Positions 1 through 8,010 of a stretch of DNA of 63,537 nucleotides are shown piece by piece. The DNA lies in NCBI GenBank assembly GCA_964525815.1, contig CAZGJQ010000001.1, positions 1-63,537 of the forward strand. Direction: 5' to 3'. A program made the position numbers and the translations under genes. Position 1 is the first letter of the stretch. The number at the start of each line of letters is the position of its first letter. The stretch is from UBA1049 sp964525815 (lineage in GTDB: Bacteria > Bacillota > Clostridia > Oscillospirales > CAG-382). The notes under the pieces were generated by a model that was not told the origin of the DNA, did no database searches, and saw nothing but the letters and a program-made list of their open reading frames with translations.

Positions 1-187
1 ACGCAAATCCTTCCCCCGTTCCTACACTCCGCAGCGATTGGAGTAAACCATCATCAAGCTGTTGTAAAACTGGATGAAAAAACGACAGCGGGACCAACAG
101 CGATAAAATCGAATACCGGATATGAGCCGAACAGGAAATATACTTTTTCTTGTTGGGCTTTTTTCATGCCCGGACACAGGAGGCAGC

Positions 188-1057
188 ATGGCAGTATGTA
201 GAGTTGAAAAGAACAAAAACTATACCACCATGTCCAACTATCATCTGCGAGACCCCAACCTGTCCAACAAAGCACGAGGACTTCTGTCCACGATGCTTTC
301 CCTCCCCGATAATTGGGATTACACAACACGAGGTCTTGCAAGGATTTGTAAGGACGGCGTGGATGGGATTACCGCCCAGCTCAAAGAGCTTGAACGGTAC
401 GGCTACCTTGTACGCCACCGTATTCGTGACAGCACCGGCAGAATCACGGATATGGAGTACATCATCTATGAGCGACCACATACGGCTTCACCAGATACGG
501 AAAAGCCGGATATGGCAAAACCGGATATGGCTTTCCCACGTCTGGAAACTCCCGCACAAATAAATATAGATAAAAGAAGTACAGAAGAAATAAATACTGA
601 TTCAGTAAATACTCATTCATTCTTTTCCGACGGTTCCCGTCCGTCTGTGCTTGCAGCACTTGAAGCGAAGCGAAAAGAAACGAGTGTCAGAGATATGGAT
701 GAGTATAGAGAACTCATAAAGGAGAATATCGACTATGACATTCTTCTCTCGGATATGCCGTATGACCAGGACCGTTTGGAGGAAATTCTGGAGCTGATTG
801 TGGAAACCGTTTGCTCTACGAAAAAATATATCCGAGTTGCCGGTTCGGACTTGCCTGCGGAAGTGGTTCGTTCCAGACTTCTCAAACTGGATGCGGGACA
901 CATTCAATTCGTGTTCGATTGTCTCAAAGAGAATACAACGAAAATTCGCAACATCAAGCAATACCTGTTGACCACGCTGTACAATGCCCCAGCCACCATC
1001 GGCAATTACTATTCAGCGTTGGTTCAGCATGATATGTACGGCGACTCTCGTGACTGA
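188..1057 (+). CDS. DUF6017-like winged-helix replication/regulatory protein
   Basis: 289 residues. The start is the ATG preceded by AGGAGG seven bases upstream; a longer in-frame reading from 122 lacks a ribosome site. The N-terminal ~90 residues resemble the helix-turn-helix found in ICE replication-initiator-like proteins (segments YHLRDPNLSNKARGLLSTML and GLARICKDGVDGITAQLKEL). A low-complexity middle with repeated KPDMA-type units follows, then a helical C-terminal domain of the kind called DUF6017 in Clostridia ICEs. Between them, near residue 178, is the short peptide RPSVLAALEAK, a version of a tag shared by several proteins here. The family's function is not established; DNA binding near the element origin is inferred. 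It precedes the coupling operon on the same strand. Confidence 0.7.
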   Translation: MAVCRVEKNKNYTTMSNYHLRDPNLSNKARGLLSTMLSLPDNWDYTTRGLARICKDGVDGITAQLKELERYGYLVRHRIRDSTGRITDMEYIIYERPHTASPDTEKPDMAKPDMAFPRLETPAQINIDKRSTEEINTDSVNTHSFFSDGSRPSVLAALEAKRKETSVRDMDEYRELIKENIDYDILLSDMPYDQDRLEEILELIVETVCSTKKYIRVAGSDLPAEVVRSRLLKLDAGHIQFVFDCLKENTTKIRNIKQYLLTTLYNAPATIGNYYSALVQHDMYGDSRD

Positions 1058-1183
1058 CACGGGAGTATTTTTCGCCAAGGAAAGGAGGCTGACTTTTGGA
1101 AATCCATCTTTACCACCGAGAAAGACCGCCTTAGTGCGTTTCTTTCTTGACCTGCACACTCTTAACGGAAGGAGGTATGTATA

Positions 1184-1672
1184 TTGCAGGAAGAAGTTGA
1201 AAGCAGGACAGTTACACTGGCAATCACCACAACGAAGATGACCGCCAATGTTTTGAAACAGGCTATTTCCAAATATCTTGCACACCGCAAGGAAAAGAAA
1301 ATGGAGAAAGCCCGTGCCGGTCCTGTAAAACCCTGCGGGAAGCAAAGCGTGAAGCAGCTCGTAGGGCAAAATCAAGGTGTTACCAACATCGAGATTACAG
1401 ACAAGAACATCAAGGACTTTGAGCGAATTGCGAGGAAATATGGCGTTGATTTCGCTCTGAAAAAGGATAAGACCGGCGATATTCCCAAATACCTTGTTTT
1501 CTTCAAAGCTCGTGATGCCGATGCTCTGACGCAGGCATTCAAAGAGTACACGGCGAAAACCGACCGCAAGAAGGACCGTCCGTCTGTGCTCCATAAGCTC
1601 CGCAGATTCAAGGAACAGGCGGTGGACATCGACACGCCGAAGGTTCGCAAGAAGGAGCTGGATGCACGATGA
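1184..1672 (+). CDS. PcfB family conjugation protein (DUF3801)
   Basis: 162 residues. The start is TTG, eight bases after AAGGAGG; the nearby ATG in another frame stops after seven codons. The sequence matches the PcfB/DUF3801 family, with typical blocks RTVTLAITTTKMTANVLKQA, KQSVKQLVGQNQGVTNIEI and RKYGVDFALKKD. PcfB homologues accompany VirD4-type coupling proteins and are needed for substrate recruitment in Gram-positive conjugation (family knowledge from pCF10). Its stop overlaps the virD4 start (ATGA), which fits translational coupling. The C-terminal tail carries RPSVLHKLRRFKEQ, the tag shared with other element proteins. The 126 bases between the upstream gene and this start hold only a 12-codon TTG reading frame that I do not consider a gene. 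Confidence 0.85.
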   Translation: MQEEVESRTVTLAITTTKMTANVLKQAISKYLAHRKEKKMEKARAGPVKPCGKQSVKQLVGQNQGVTNIEITDKNIKDFERIARKYGVDFALKKDKTGDIPKYLVFFKARDADALTQAFKEYTAKTDRKKDRPSVLHKLRRFKEQAVDIDTPKVRKKELDAR

Positions 1673-2293
1673 AACAGGTGAATTACAAAAAGCTCATTCT
1701 GCCCAATATCCCCTATGTGTTCATAGCCCTCTTTGCCACAAAGCTCGGACAGGCCGCACGGCTTGCACCGGGCTTTGACTTTTCCTCCAAGGTTCTGAAC
1801 ATCATGCAGGGATTCTCGATGGCATTTGAAAACATCCTGCCGAGCGTTCATCCGGTTGACCTATTGGTGGGTATTGCCGCCGCAGTCGGCTTAAAGCTGG
1901 CGGTCTACATCAAGGGCAAGAACGCCAAGAAGTTTCGCAAAAATCTGGAATACGGTTCGGCTCGCTGGGGTACACGGGAGGACATTGCGCCATTCGTTGA
2001 CCCTGTGTTTGAGAACAATGTCATTCTCACCCAAACAGAAAGCCTTATGATGTCCAACCGCCCCAAAGACCCCAAAAACGCACGAAACAAAAACGTGCTT
2101 GTGGTCGGCGGTTCGGGTTCCGGTAAGACGAGGTTCTTCATAAAGCCTCAGCTCTTACAAGCCCATTCTTCCTATGTGGTCACGGACCCGAAAGGCGGAT
2201 TAGTCAACGAAACAGGCGCTTTTCTGTTGCGAAAAAACTACCGCTTAAAAATTTTCAATACTATCAACTTCAAGAAGTCGATGCACTATAACC
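1669..2293 (+). CDS. virD4: VirD4/TcpA coupling protein, exon 1 (interrupted by group II intron)
   Basis: First 208 codons of the type IV coupling ATPase that brings relaxosome DNA to the mating channel. Two N-terminal membrane segments (around residues 10-30 and 62-80) are followed by the Walker A motif GGSGSGKT near residue 148. The family sequence MHYNPFAY is broken after the first base of the Pro codon. Joining this base to 5097 restores N-P-F and gives a 605-residue protein of normal length. Unspliced, the frame runs 14 more residues into the intron and stops at 2337, so unspliced mRNA gives a dead protein. ATGA overlap with pcfB. The exact 5' junction is inferred from protein continuity; the intron starts GTGAAGCG rather than the usual GTGYG. 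Confidence 0.85.
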
Positions 2294-3074
2294 GTGAAGC
2301 GACACGTTGCTCGCAAACAAACTTTGCGTGGGATTAATCCTGCAAAAAGGTAAAAGCGGCGGGAAAACATAGTTTTCCTAACTGATACCTCGAGGAGTGG
2401 AATGATGGGGTAACGCCCTGAAACGCTCCCCCTGATACTGCGTTGGAGGAAACGGAGTGCAGTCTCCGGGACTGACACAGCACGCTGAAGTCGGCTGTCT
2501 GCATCCGCTACTGTCCCTTTGGGGATAAGGCAAAACCGAGCCAGAGGTGGCCGGGGATGTTAGGCCGGGGGTCTATAAAATGCCTATGGAAAGAATGTGG
2601 TTCTCTGACCACTGACAAAAGTCCGAATGTACGGGTCTACAAGTCTCAAACGGCAGAAATGCCGTTGCCGCGTAAGCGGAGCATGTGGGGTAAAGTAAAA
2701 TTGGTTGTTATGAAATTCCCTGTGGCGTTACAGGCGTCACCCAGCATGCAGGCCCAGAGGACAAGCCTAAGGGTATTATGAACAGATAGAGGTAACGGAA
2801 CGTGGAAAGTTCCGGACGTGGAGCGATTGCACGCTATGAAGCGCTGAAAAGGAAAACCGTGTCGGCCATATCGGGAGGTGCGGTATAACTTTTCTTAATC
2901 CGGAATGAAAGTGCAGCCATGCTACCTGTGAAGCCGTGAATAAAGTAAGCGGTAGAGGGACGGGCTGTAGTCAGAGATGGATTGCAAGTATCATTTTCAT
3001 TCCTAACAAACATCATAGGTTCGAGTAGGACTAAGAAAGGCGAAAACCATGAGAAATCAGGTGAGTACCCGACT

Positions 3075-4985
3075 ATGGCAACAAAATCGAAGGTTCAAAA
3101 GAAGGCAAAATTACGCCATGCCGAATACTATGACTTCCAAAGCATTCAAGATAAGCTGTACGCCGACAGCGGCAAAGGGAAAATCTTTAAGAATTTGGTG
3201 GATATAATCACTATGCCGGAAAACATTCGGTTGGCATACCGCAACATTAAGAAGAACAGCGGGAGCAAAACGGCTGGCATAGACAACCATACAATTAAAT
3301 ATCTCGAAAATTTATCTGATGCGCAGCTAATCCGCGCAGTACAAAACAAATTACGCTGGTATGTTCCACAGAGCGTCCGCAGGGTTGAAATTCCCAAAGA
3401 TAACGACCCGTCGAAGAAGCGTCCGCTTGGCATCCCCACCATCATGGACAGACTGATACAGCAATGCGTGTTGCAGGTTTTGGAGCCGATATGCGAAGCA
3501 AAATTCCATGACCAAAGCTACGGCTTCCGGCCAAATCGCAGTCAGGAGAACGCTATCTCCAAGGTGTACAACAATATGCAGCTACGCCATCTGTATTATG
3601 TAGTGGATATCGACATCAAGGGCTTCTTTGACAATGTGAGCCATGGCAAGCTGCTGAAACAACTCTGGACATTGGGCATCCGTGACAAGAAGCTGCTGAG
3701 TATCATTTCAGCTATGCTGAAAGCGGAGGTGGCCGGTATCGGCTTCCCGAAAAGGGGTACGCCGCAGGGCGGCATCATTTCGCCGCTCTTGTCAAATGTA
3801 GTGCTCAACGAGTTGGATTGGTGGCTCGCAAGCCAATGGGAGTACTTCCCTACACGCCATCCGTTCAAATTCTATCGGCACAAAAATGGAAGCGAAAACA
3901 GAGGGAATATGTACACCTCGCTCCGTGCTTTCAGCAGATTGAAGGAAATTTCCTTCGTACGGTATGCGGACGACTTCAAAATCTTCACCAGCAGCTATCA
4001 AAATGCGGTAAAACTGTTCCATGCAACAAAGAATTGGCTGAAAGACCGCCTGAATCTGGATATCAGCCCCGAAAAATCCAAGTTAATTAACCTGAAAGAA
4101 CACTATTCGGAGTTTCTGGGATTCAAGATGAAGGTTGTTCCACGGGGAAAACGCCCGGACGGAAGCACAAAATATTCGGTCGAAAGCCATATCAAGGATA
4201 AAGCGCTGGATAAAATTCGAGAAAACCTTGCGCGGCTAACTTATGATATCGAGTTCCCTTCACAGGGTAAGCATACGCTGTACAGCGCAGTTTGTAAATA
4301 CAATGCGTATGTTATCGGTATTCATGAGTATTACGAGCTTGCAACACATATTTGCAATGACTTGAACGACATCGCCTTCTTTGTCCACAAGAGCCTGAAA
4401 GCACGGCTTCGAAACAGGCTTAAATCTGCTAAAGTTGTAAGGAAACGGAAAATTCCATGTAAAATCTCCACGGTTATCAAAAATCGGTATGGTGACAGCA
4501 ATCAATTGAAATATGTGGAGGGCTGCGCTCTTGCCCCGATTGGGTACGCACGACACAGAATCGCCAAGCAAAAGAAACGGTCGGTCAATTCCTACACACC
4601 GGAGGGCAGGGCTGAAATTCACAGCAGCTTGAACAACATTGATATGAATACCCTGCACTATCTGATGCGCAATCCTGTTCTACATTGTTCCATCGAATAC
4701 AACGACAACAGATTGTCGCTCTATTCGGCACAGCAGGGCAAATGTGCGCTCACGGGCAAACCGCTGACCATCGGCGATATCCACTGTCATCATAAAGTTC
4801 CCAAGCATTTGGGCGGCACGGACAAATACCAAAATCTTACGCTTATATGCGAAGCCGCCCACCGTCTAATCCACGCCACAAACATCGATACCATCGCAAA
4901 ATATATGGAAATCCTGAACCTTACACCCAAGCAGATGAAAACCCTGAATAGCTTTAGGAGCCTTGCTTCTGTTGAGAGTTGTTAG
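3075..4985 (+). CDS. ltrA: Group II intron-encoded reverse transcriptase/maturase with HNH endonuclease
   Basis: 636 residues from the ATG giving MATKSKVQKKAK; a GGTGAG-like site precedes it by about ten bases. The frame is open further upstream to 2982, but that part translates intron RNA. Domains in order: RT0-RT7 with PLGIPTIMDRLIQQ, GFRPNRS, GTPQGGIISPLLSN and catalytic RYADDF near residue 300; maturase domain X around residues 370-500; C-terminal HNH nuclease with CALTGKPL, CHHKVPKHLGG and LICEAAHRLIH. Known role of the family: promotes splicing by binding its intron RNA, then copies the intron into new DNA sites by target-primed reverse transcription, with HNH cutting the second strand. 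All key residues look intact, so the intron is probably active. Confidence 0.93.
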   Translation: MATKSKVQKKAKLRHAEYYDFQSIQDKLYADSGKGKIFKNLVDIITMPENIRLAYRNIKKNSGSKTAGIDNHTIKYLENLSDAQLIRAVQNKLRWYVPQSVRRVEIPKDNDPSKKRPLGIPTIMDRLIQQCVLQVLEPICEAKFHDQSYGFRPNRSQENAISKVYNNMQLRHLYYVVDIDIKGFFDNVSHGKLLKQLWTLGIRDKKLLSIISAMLKAEVAGIGFPKRGTPQGGIISPLLSNVVLNELDWWLASQWEYFPTRHPFKFYRHKNGSENRGNMYTSLRAFSRLKEISFVRYADDFKIFTSSYQNAVKLFHATKNWLKDRLNLDISPEKSKLINLKEHYSEFLGFKMKVVPRGKRPDGSTKYSVESHIKDKALDKIRENLARLTYDIEFPSQGKHTLYSAVCKYNAYVIGIHEYYELATHICNDLNDIAFFVHKSLKARLRNRLKSAKVVRKRKIPCKISTVIKNRYGDSNQLKYVEGCALAPIGYARHRIAKQKKRSVNSYTPEGRAEIHSSLNNIDMNTLHYLMRNPVLHCSIEYNDNRLSLYSAQQGKCALTGKPLTIGDIHCHHKVPKHLGGTDKYQNLTLICEAAHRLIHATNIDTIAKYMEILNLTPKQMKTLNSFRSLASVESC

Positions 4986-5013
4986 AATGACACGCAATCA
5001 CATCTTTGATGGC

Positions 5014-5047
5014 AAGCCGGGTGAGCTGAAAGGTTCATGCCCGGTTT
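5014..5047 (+). ncRNA. Group II intron domain V (catalytic hairpin)
   Basis: A 34-nt hairpin: AAGCCGGG pairs with CCCGGTTT, then TGAGCT/GGTTCA with a GAAA tetraloop and a two-base TG bulge on the 3' side. Length, bulge, GNRA loop and the AGC triad at the base match the group II domain V pattern. It lies 28 nt after the maturase stop and 49 nt before the splice site; a domain VI-like helix occupies the remainder. Confidence 0.85.
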
Positions 5048-5096
5048 AGGGCGGGGGAAAATCCGCAGATAACATCAAAGGATTACCTATCGCTAT

Positions 5097-6289
5097 CCTT
5101 TGCTTATATCCATTCGGAGAAGGATATTTTGAAGTTGGTGACAACCCTAATCACCAATACCAAAGGTGACGGAAAATCCGGTGACGAGTTCTGGACGAAA
5201 GCGGAAACGCTGCTGTACACGGCTCTTATCGGATATATTCACTATGAAGCTCCGCCGGAAGAACAGAACTTTGCCACTCTGCTGGAGTTCATCAACGCTA
5301 TGGAAGTCCGTGAGGATGACGAGGAGTACAAAAATCCCGTTGACCGTATGTTTGAAGAACTGGCAGAAAAAGACCCAAACCACTTTGCGGTGCGCCAATA
5401 TGCAAAGTATTCTTTAGCGGCTGGCAAAACTGCTAAGTCGATTTTGGTGAGCTGCGGTGCTCGTCTGGCTCCCTTCGATATTGCAGAGCTTCGTGAAATC
5501 ACCATGTACGATGAGTTAGAGCTGGATACGCTTGGCGACAAGATATTCATTAACCCCAACGACCCCAAGGATAAGAGGTTTAGAAAGACGGCGCTGTTCC
5601 TCATTATGAGTGACACCGATTCGACCTTTAACTTCTTAATCTCTATGATTTATTCGCAGCTTTTCAACCTGCTTTGTGAGAAAGCTGATGACGTGTACGG
5701 TGGCAGATTGCCCGTCCACGTTCGATGCCTTATCGACGAGGCGGCGAATATCGGTCAGATTCCGAACCTTGAAAAGCTGGTAGCCACCATCCGAAGCCGT
5801 GAAATCTCTGCCTGTCTTGTCCTGCAGGCACAATCACAGTTAAAGGCTTTGTATAAGGACAATGCTGACACCATCATCGGTAACATGGACTCCCGTATCT
5901 TCCTGGGCGGTGCGGAACCGACCACGCTGAAAGAACTGAACCAGTCACTCGGCAAGGAAACGATTGATACCTTCAATACTGGTGAGAGCCGTGGCAGAGA
6001 GGTTTCTCATTCTCTTAACTATCAAAAGCTCGGAAAAGACCTTGCGACGATAGACGAGCTTGCCGTCCTTGATGGCGGTAAGTGCATCCTGCAGCTTCGT
6101 GGTGTAAGACCGTTTATGTCAAATAAATTCGATATAACCAAGCACCCGAACTACAAGTACCTGTCAGATGCAGACGACAGGAACTATTTCGATGTGGAAA
6201 AGTACCTCTCCACCCGTCTTAAAACCAAACCGGACGATGTTTACGAAGTTTTTGAAGTAGATGCGTCCGATGCGTCAGCAACCGCCTAA
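5097..6289 (+). CDS. virD4: VirD4/TcpA coupling protein, exon 2
   Basis: The remaining 397 codons of the coupling protein, beginning inside the Pro codon of the NPFAYIHSEKD block. It contains the rest of the ATPase core, including Walker B CLIDEAANIGQIPNL and the downstream RSREISACLVLQAQSQLK arginine-finger region typical of VirD4/TraG. The tail after residue ~585 is acidic (EVFEVDASDAS). A reading frame from an internal TTG at 5129 is open, but it would lack Walker A and is not a likely independent gene. The stop codon lies in the loop of a terminator hairpin. Confidence 0.87.
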
Positions 6290-6306
6290 CAAGCGGTTTT
6301 TATTAT
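6280..6306 (+). terminator. Rho-independent terminator after virD4
   Basis: AACCGC, seven-base loop containing the virD4 stop codon, GCGGTT, then TTTATTAT. It is a short stem, so read-through into the pilin gene is likely partial. Confidence 0.6.
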
Positions 6307-6365
6307 AGATAAGACGCCAAAGACAAAATGACCACTTTCAAAAATTAAACCAAACAAAAATTTTT

Positions 6366-6448
6366 GAAAGGAGCGCTGAAAGCAAGATTCTGTGGTCTGT
6401 GCGGCACTTGTGCCAATGCACACTCTTAGCTTTCAGCAACATTAGTAT
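6366..6448 (+). promoter_or_regulatory. Hairpin between Shine-Dalgarno site and start codon of the Maff2 gene
   Basis: A good ribosome site (AAAGGAG, 6367-6373) lies 75 nt before the Maff2 ATG, too far to act linearly. Between them is a nested hairpin: GCTGAAAGC(A)AGA (6375-6387) pairs with TCTTAGCTTTCAGC (6424-6437), TGTGC (6398-6402) with GCACA (6418-6422), and GGCAC (6403-6407) with GTGCC (6410-6414). When folded, only about 12 unpaired bases separate the ribosome site from the ATG. An in-frame TAG at 6443-6445 excludes an upstream start in the Maff2 frame. A comparable hairpin-bridged start is known for phage T4 gene 38. Confidence 0.6.
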
Positions 6449-6661
6449 ATGGCATTTTTTACTTCTGCAGTTGGTGTCCTCCAGACTCTCGTTATTGCTC
6501 TTGGTGCCGGTCTTGGCATTTGGGGTGTTATCAACCTTCTGGAAGGTTACGGTAACGACAACCCCGGTGCAAAGTCCCAGGGTATGAAGCAGCTCATGGC
6601 AGGCGGCGGTGTCGCTCTCATCGGTACGACCCTCGTTCCTTTGCTCTCCAGCTTGTTCTAA
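6449..6661 (+). CDS. Maff2 family pilin-like membrane protein
   Basis: 70 residues with two hydrophobic segments (about 6-30 and 48-68) split by a polar turn EGYGNDNPGAKSQG. This is the Maff2 family carried between virD4 and virB6 in Tn1549-type ICEs. Size, topology and position suggest a VirB2-like pore or pilus subunit; this function is inferred. The ATG has no close ribosome site, and the leader hairpin upstream probably supplies it. A strong hairpin follows the gene and may protect this mRNA or limit read-through, which would fit a subunit needed in high copy. Confidence 0.82.
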   Translation: MAFFTSAVGVLQTLVIALGAGLGIWGVINLLEGYGNDNPGAKSQGMKQLMAGGGVALIGTTLVPLLSSLF

Positions 6662-6697
6662 AGGACTGTTTCCGAAAGCAAATCAATTCCAGACCAT

Positions 6698-6729
6698 AAG
6701 GGGATACCGTTTGACGGCGGTATCCCCTT
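6698..6729 (+). repeat. Perfect 12-bp intergenic hairpin
   Basis: AAGGGGATACCG, eight-base loop, CGGTATCCCCTT. No T-tract follows; instead the AAAGGAGG site of virB6 begins two bases later. Best explained as an mRNA-stabilising or processing hairpin, or a translation modulator between pilin-like and VirB6 genes. Confidence 0.7.
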
Positions 6730-6750
6730 GAAAGGAGGGATACGCCGTCT

Positions 6751-7623
6751 ATGGGAATGATTATGGATTCGATAACCGAGTGGCTAAAAGAGATTTTGGT
6801 CAGCGGTATCATCAGTAATCTCTCCGGTATGTTCGACAGCGTGAACCAACAGGTCGGTGATATTGCAGGGCAAGTGGGAGCGACTCCCCAAGCGTGGAAC
6901 GGCGCAATCTACAACATGATACGAAGTTTGTCGGATAACGTCATCATCCCGATAGCCGGTGTCATACTTGCGTTCGTTATGACCCTGGAGCTAATCCAGA
7001 TGGTAGCGGACAAAAACAATATGCACGGCGATGTGGACACCTGGATGTTCTTTAAGTGGATTTTCAAGACGGCTGCCGCCGTGCTGATTGTCACCAACAC
7101 ATGGAACATCGTTATGGGCGTTTTCGATGTAGGTCAGAGTGTAGTGAATAGTGCCGCAGGCGTTATCGCACATGATACTTCCATCGACATCAATTCAATC
7201 GTTGTGGACTTGGAAGCCAGACTTATGGCGATGGATCTGGGGCCGCTATTCGGTCTGTGGTTCCAGAGCCTGTTTGTCGGCATCTGCACTTGGGCACTCA
7301 CTATCTGTATTTTCATCATCACCTACGGTCGCATGATTGAAATATACCTCGTGACCTCCGTTGCTCCTATCCCTATGGCAACGATGGTCAGCAAGGAAAG
7401 CGGAAACATGGGTCAGAATTACCTGCGCTCCCTGTTTGCGTTAGCTTTCCAAGCCTTTCTCATTATTGTCTGTGTGGCGATTTATGCGGCTCTCGTTCAG
7501 AACATCGCCGTTGGAACAGACATCAGTTATGCCATCTGGACTTGCATGGGTTACACGGTTCTGCTGTGCTTCACCCTGTTCAAGACCGGCTCTATGGCTA
7601 AATCTATCTTCTCGGCACATTAA
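6751..7623 (+). CDS. VirB6/TrbL-like conjugal transfer membrane protein (CD1112 family)
   Basis: 290 residues, preceded by AAAGGAGG. About five to six hydrophobic segments are visible (roughly 60-85, 100-118, 170-195, 200-220, 235-255, 262-282) after a polar N-terminus containing NLSGMFDSVNQQVGDIAGQV. The composition and order match the CD1112-type VirB6/TrbL family, an inner channel component of type IV secretion in Gram-positive ICEs. It lies between the pilin-like and PrgI genes, the usual position. The start gives MGMIMDS, so M1 or M3/M5 could serve; M1 has the better spacing. Confidence 0.85.
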   Translation: MGMIMDSITEWLKEILVSGIISNLSGMFDSVNQQVGDIAGQVGATPQAWNGAIYNMIRSLSDNVIIPIAGVILAFVMTLELIQMVADKNNMHGDVDTWMFFKWIFKTAAAVLIVTNTWNIVMGVFDVGQSVVNSAAGVIAHDTSIDINSIVVDLEARLMAMDLGPLFGLWFQSLFVGICTWALTICIFIITYGRMIEIYLVTSVAPIPMATMVSKESGNMGQNYLRSLFALAFQAFLIIVCVAIYAALVQNIAVGTDISYAIWTCMGYTVLLCFTLFKTGSMAKSIFSAH

Positions 7624-7641
7624 GAACGGAGGTGGTTAAAT

Positions 7642-8010
7642 ATGGCTTATGTGCCCGTACCCAAAGACCTGAACGCAGTCAAAACCAAGGTTATGTTCAA
7701 CCTTACCAAACGTCAGCTCGTGTGCTTCGGCTCCGGTGCTGCGGTTGCCATTCCTCTGTTTTTTCTGTGTAAAAGCTGCATGGACACAAGTGTGGCGTCG
7801 CTCATTATGATTCTCGTCCTTTTGCCGTTTATGATGCTGGCCATGTACGAAAAGAACGGACAGCCCCTGGAAAAGATTGTCCGTAACATCGTGCAGGTCT
7901 GCATCCTGCGTCCCAAGCAGCGACCGTACCGGACCAACAACTTCTATACGGTACTGGAACGACAGGAAAAACTCGATAAGGAGGTATATCGTATTGTCCA
8001 CAAAAAGTAA
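7642..8010 (+). CDS. PrgI family (VirB3-like) membrane protein
   Basis: 122 residues. The N-terminal block YVPVPKDLNAVKTKVMFNLTKRQ and two adjacent membrane helices (about 33-75) are typical of PrgI proteins. A basic, cytoplasmic C-terminus follows. PrgI/VirB3 proteins partner with the VirB4 ATPase, whose gene begins inside the last 17 bases of this one. The ribosome site GGAGG is 12 bases upstream of ATG. Confidence 0.87.
   Translation: MAYVPVPKDLNAVKTKVMFNLTKRQLVCFGSGAAVAIPLFFLCKSCMDTSVASLIMILVLLPFMMLAMYEKNGQPLEKIVRNIVQVCILRPKQRPYRTNNFYTVLERQEKLDKEVYRIVHKK

Larger units (their letters stand above)
2294..5096 (+). mobile_element. Group II intron inserted in virD4
   Basis: About 2.8 kb lie between two halves of virD4. 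It holds about 780 nt of structured 5' sequence without a gene (domains I-III, start of IV), an intron-encoded protein, then a recognisable domain V and the 3' end ...CGCTAT. Excising 2294-5096 restores the virD4 reading frame exactly, and 3' AT fits the AY consensus. It lies on the same strand as virD4, as needed for splicing from its mRNA. Sense insertion into a conserved conjugation gene is known for Ll.LtrB in the ltrB relaxase. I did not resolve the EBS/IBS pairings. Confidence 0.88.

Noticed and set aside
122..187. Upstream extension of the DUF6017-like gene
   Set aside because: No ribosome site at 122; AGGAGG before 188 and the conserved N-terminus point to 188. I see no supported gene in bases 1-187.
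1090..1140. 12-codon TTG reading frame after an AAAGGAGG
   Set aside because: Too short and without similarity; probably a chance or decayed start upstream of pcfB.
3050..3160. Alternative ATG start (MRNQVSTRL...) for the intron protein
   Set aside because: It is in another frame from the RT and soon loses any resemblance to a maturase; the true frame starts at 3075.
3075..4985. Reverse transcriptase as a retron or DRT defence gene
   Set aside because: Maturase and HNH domains, domain V and the split virD4 show a group II intron.
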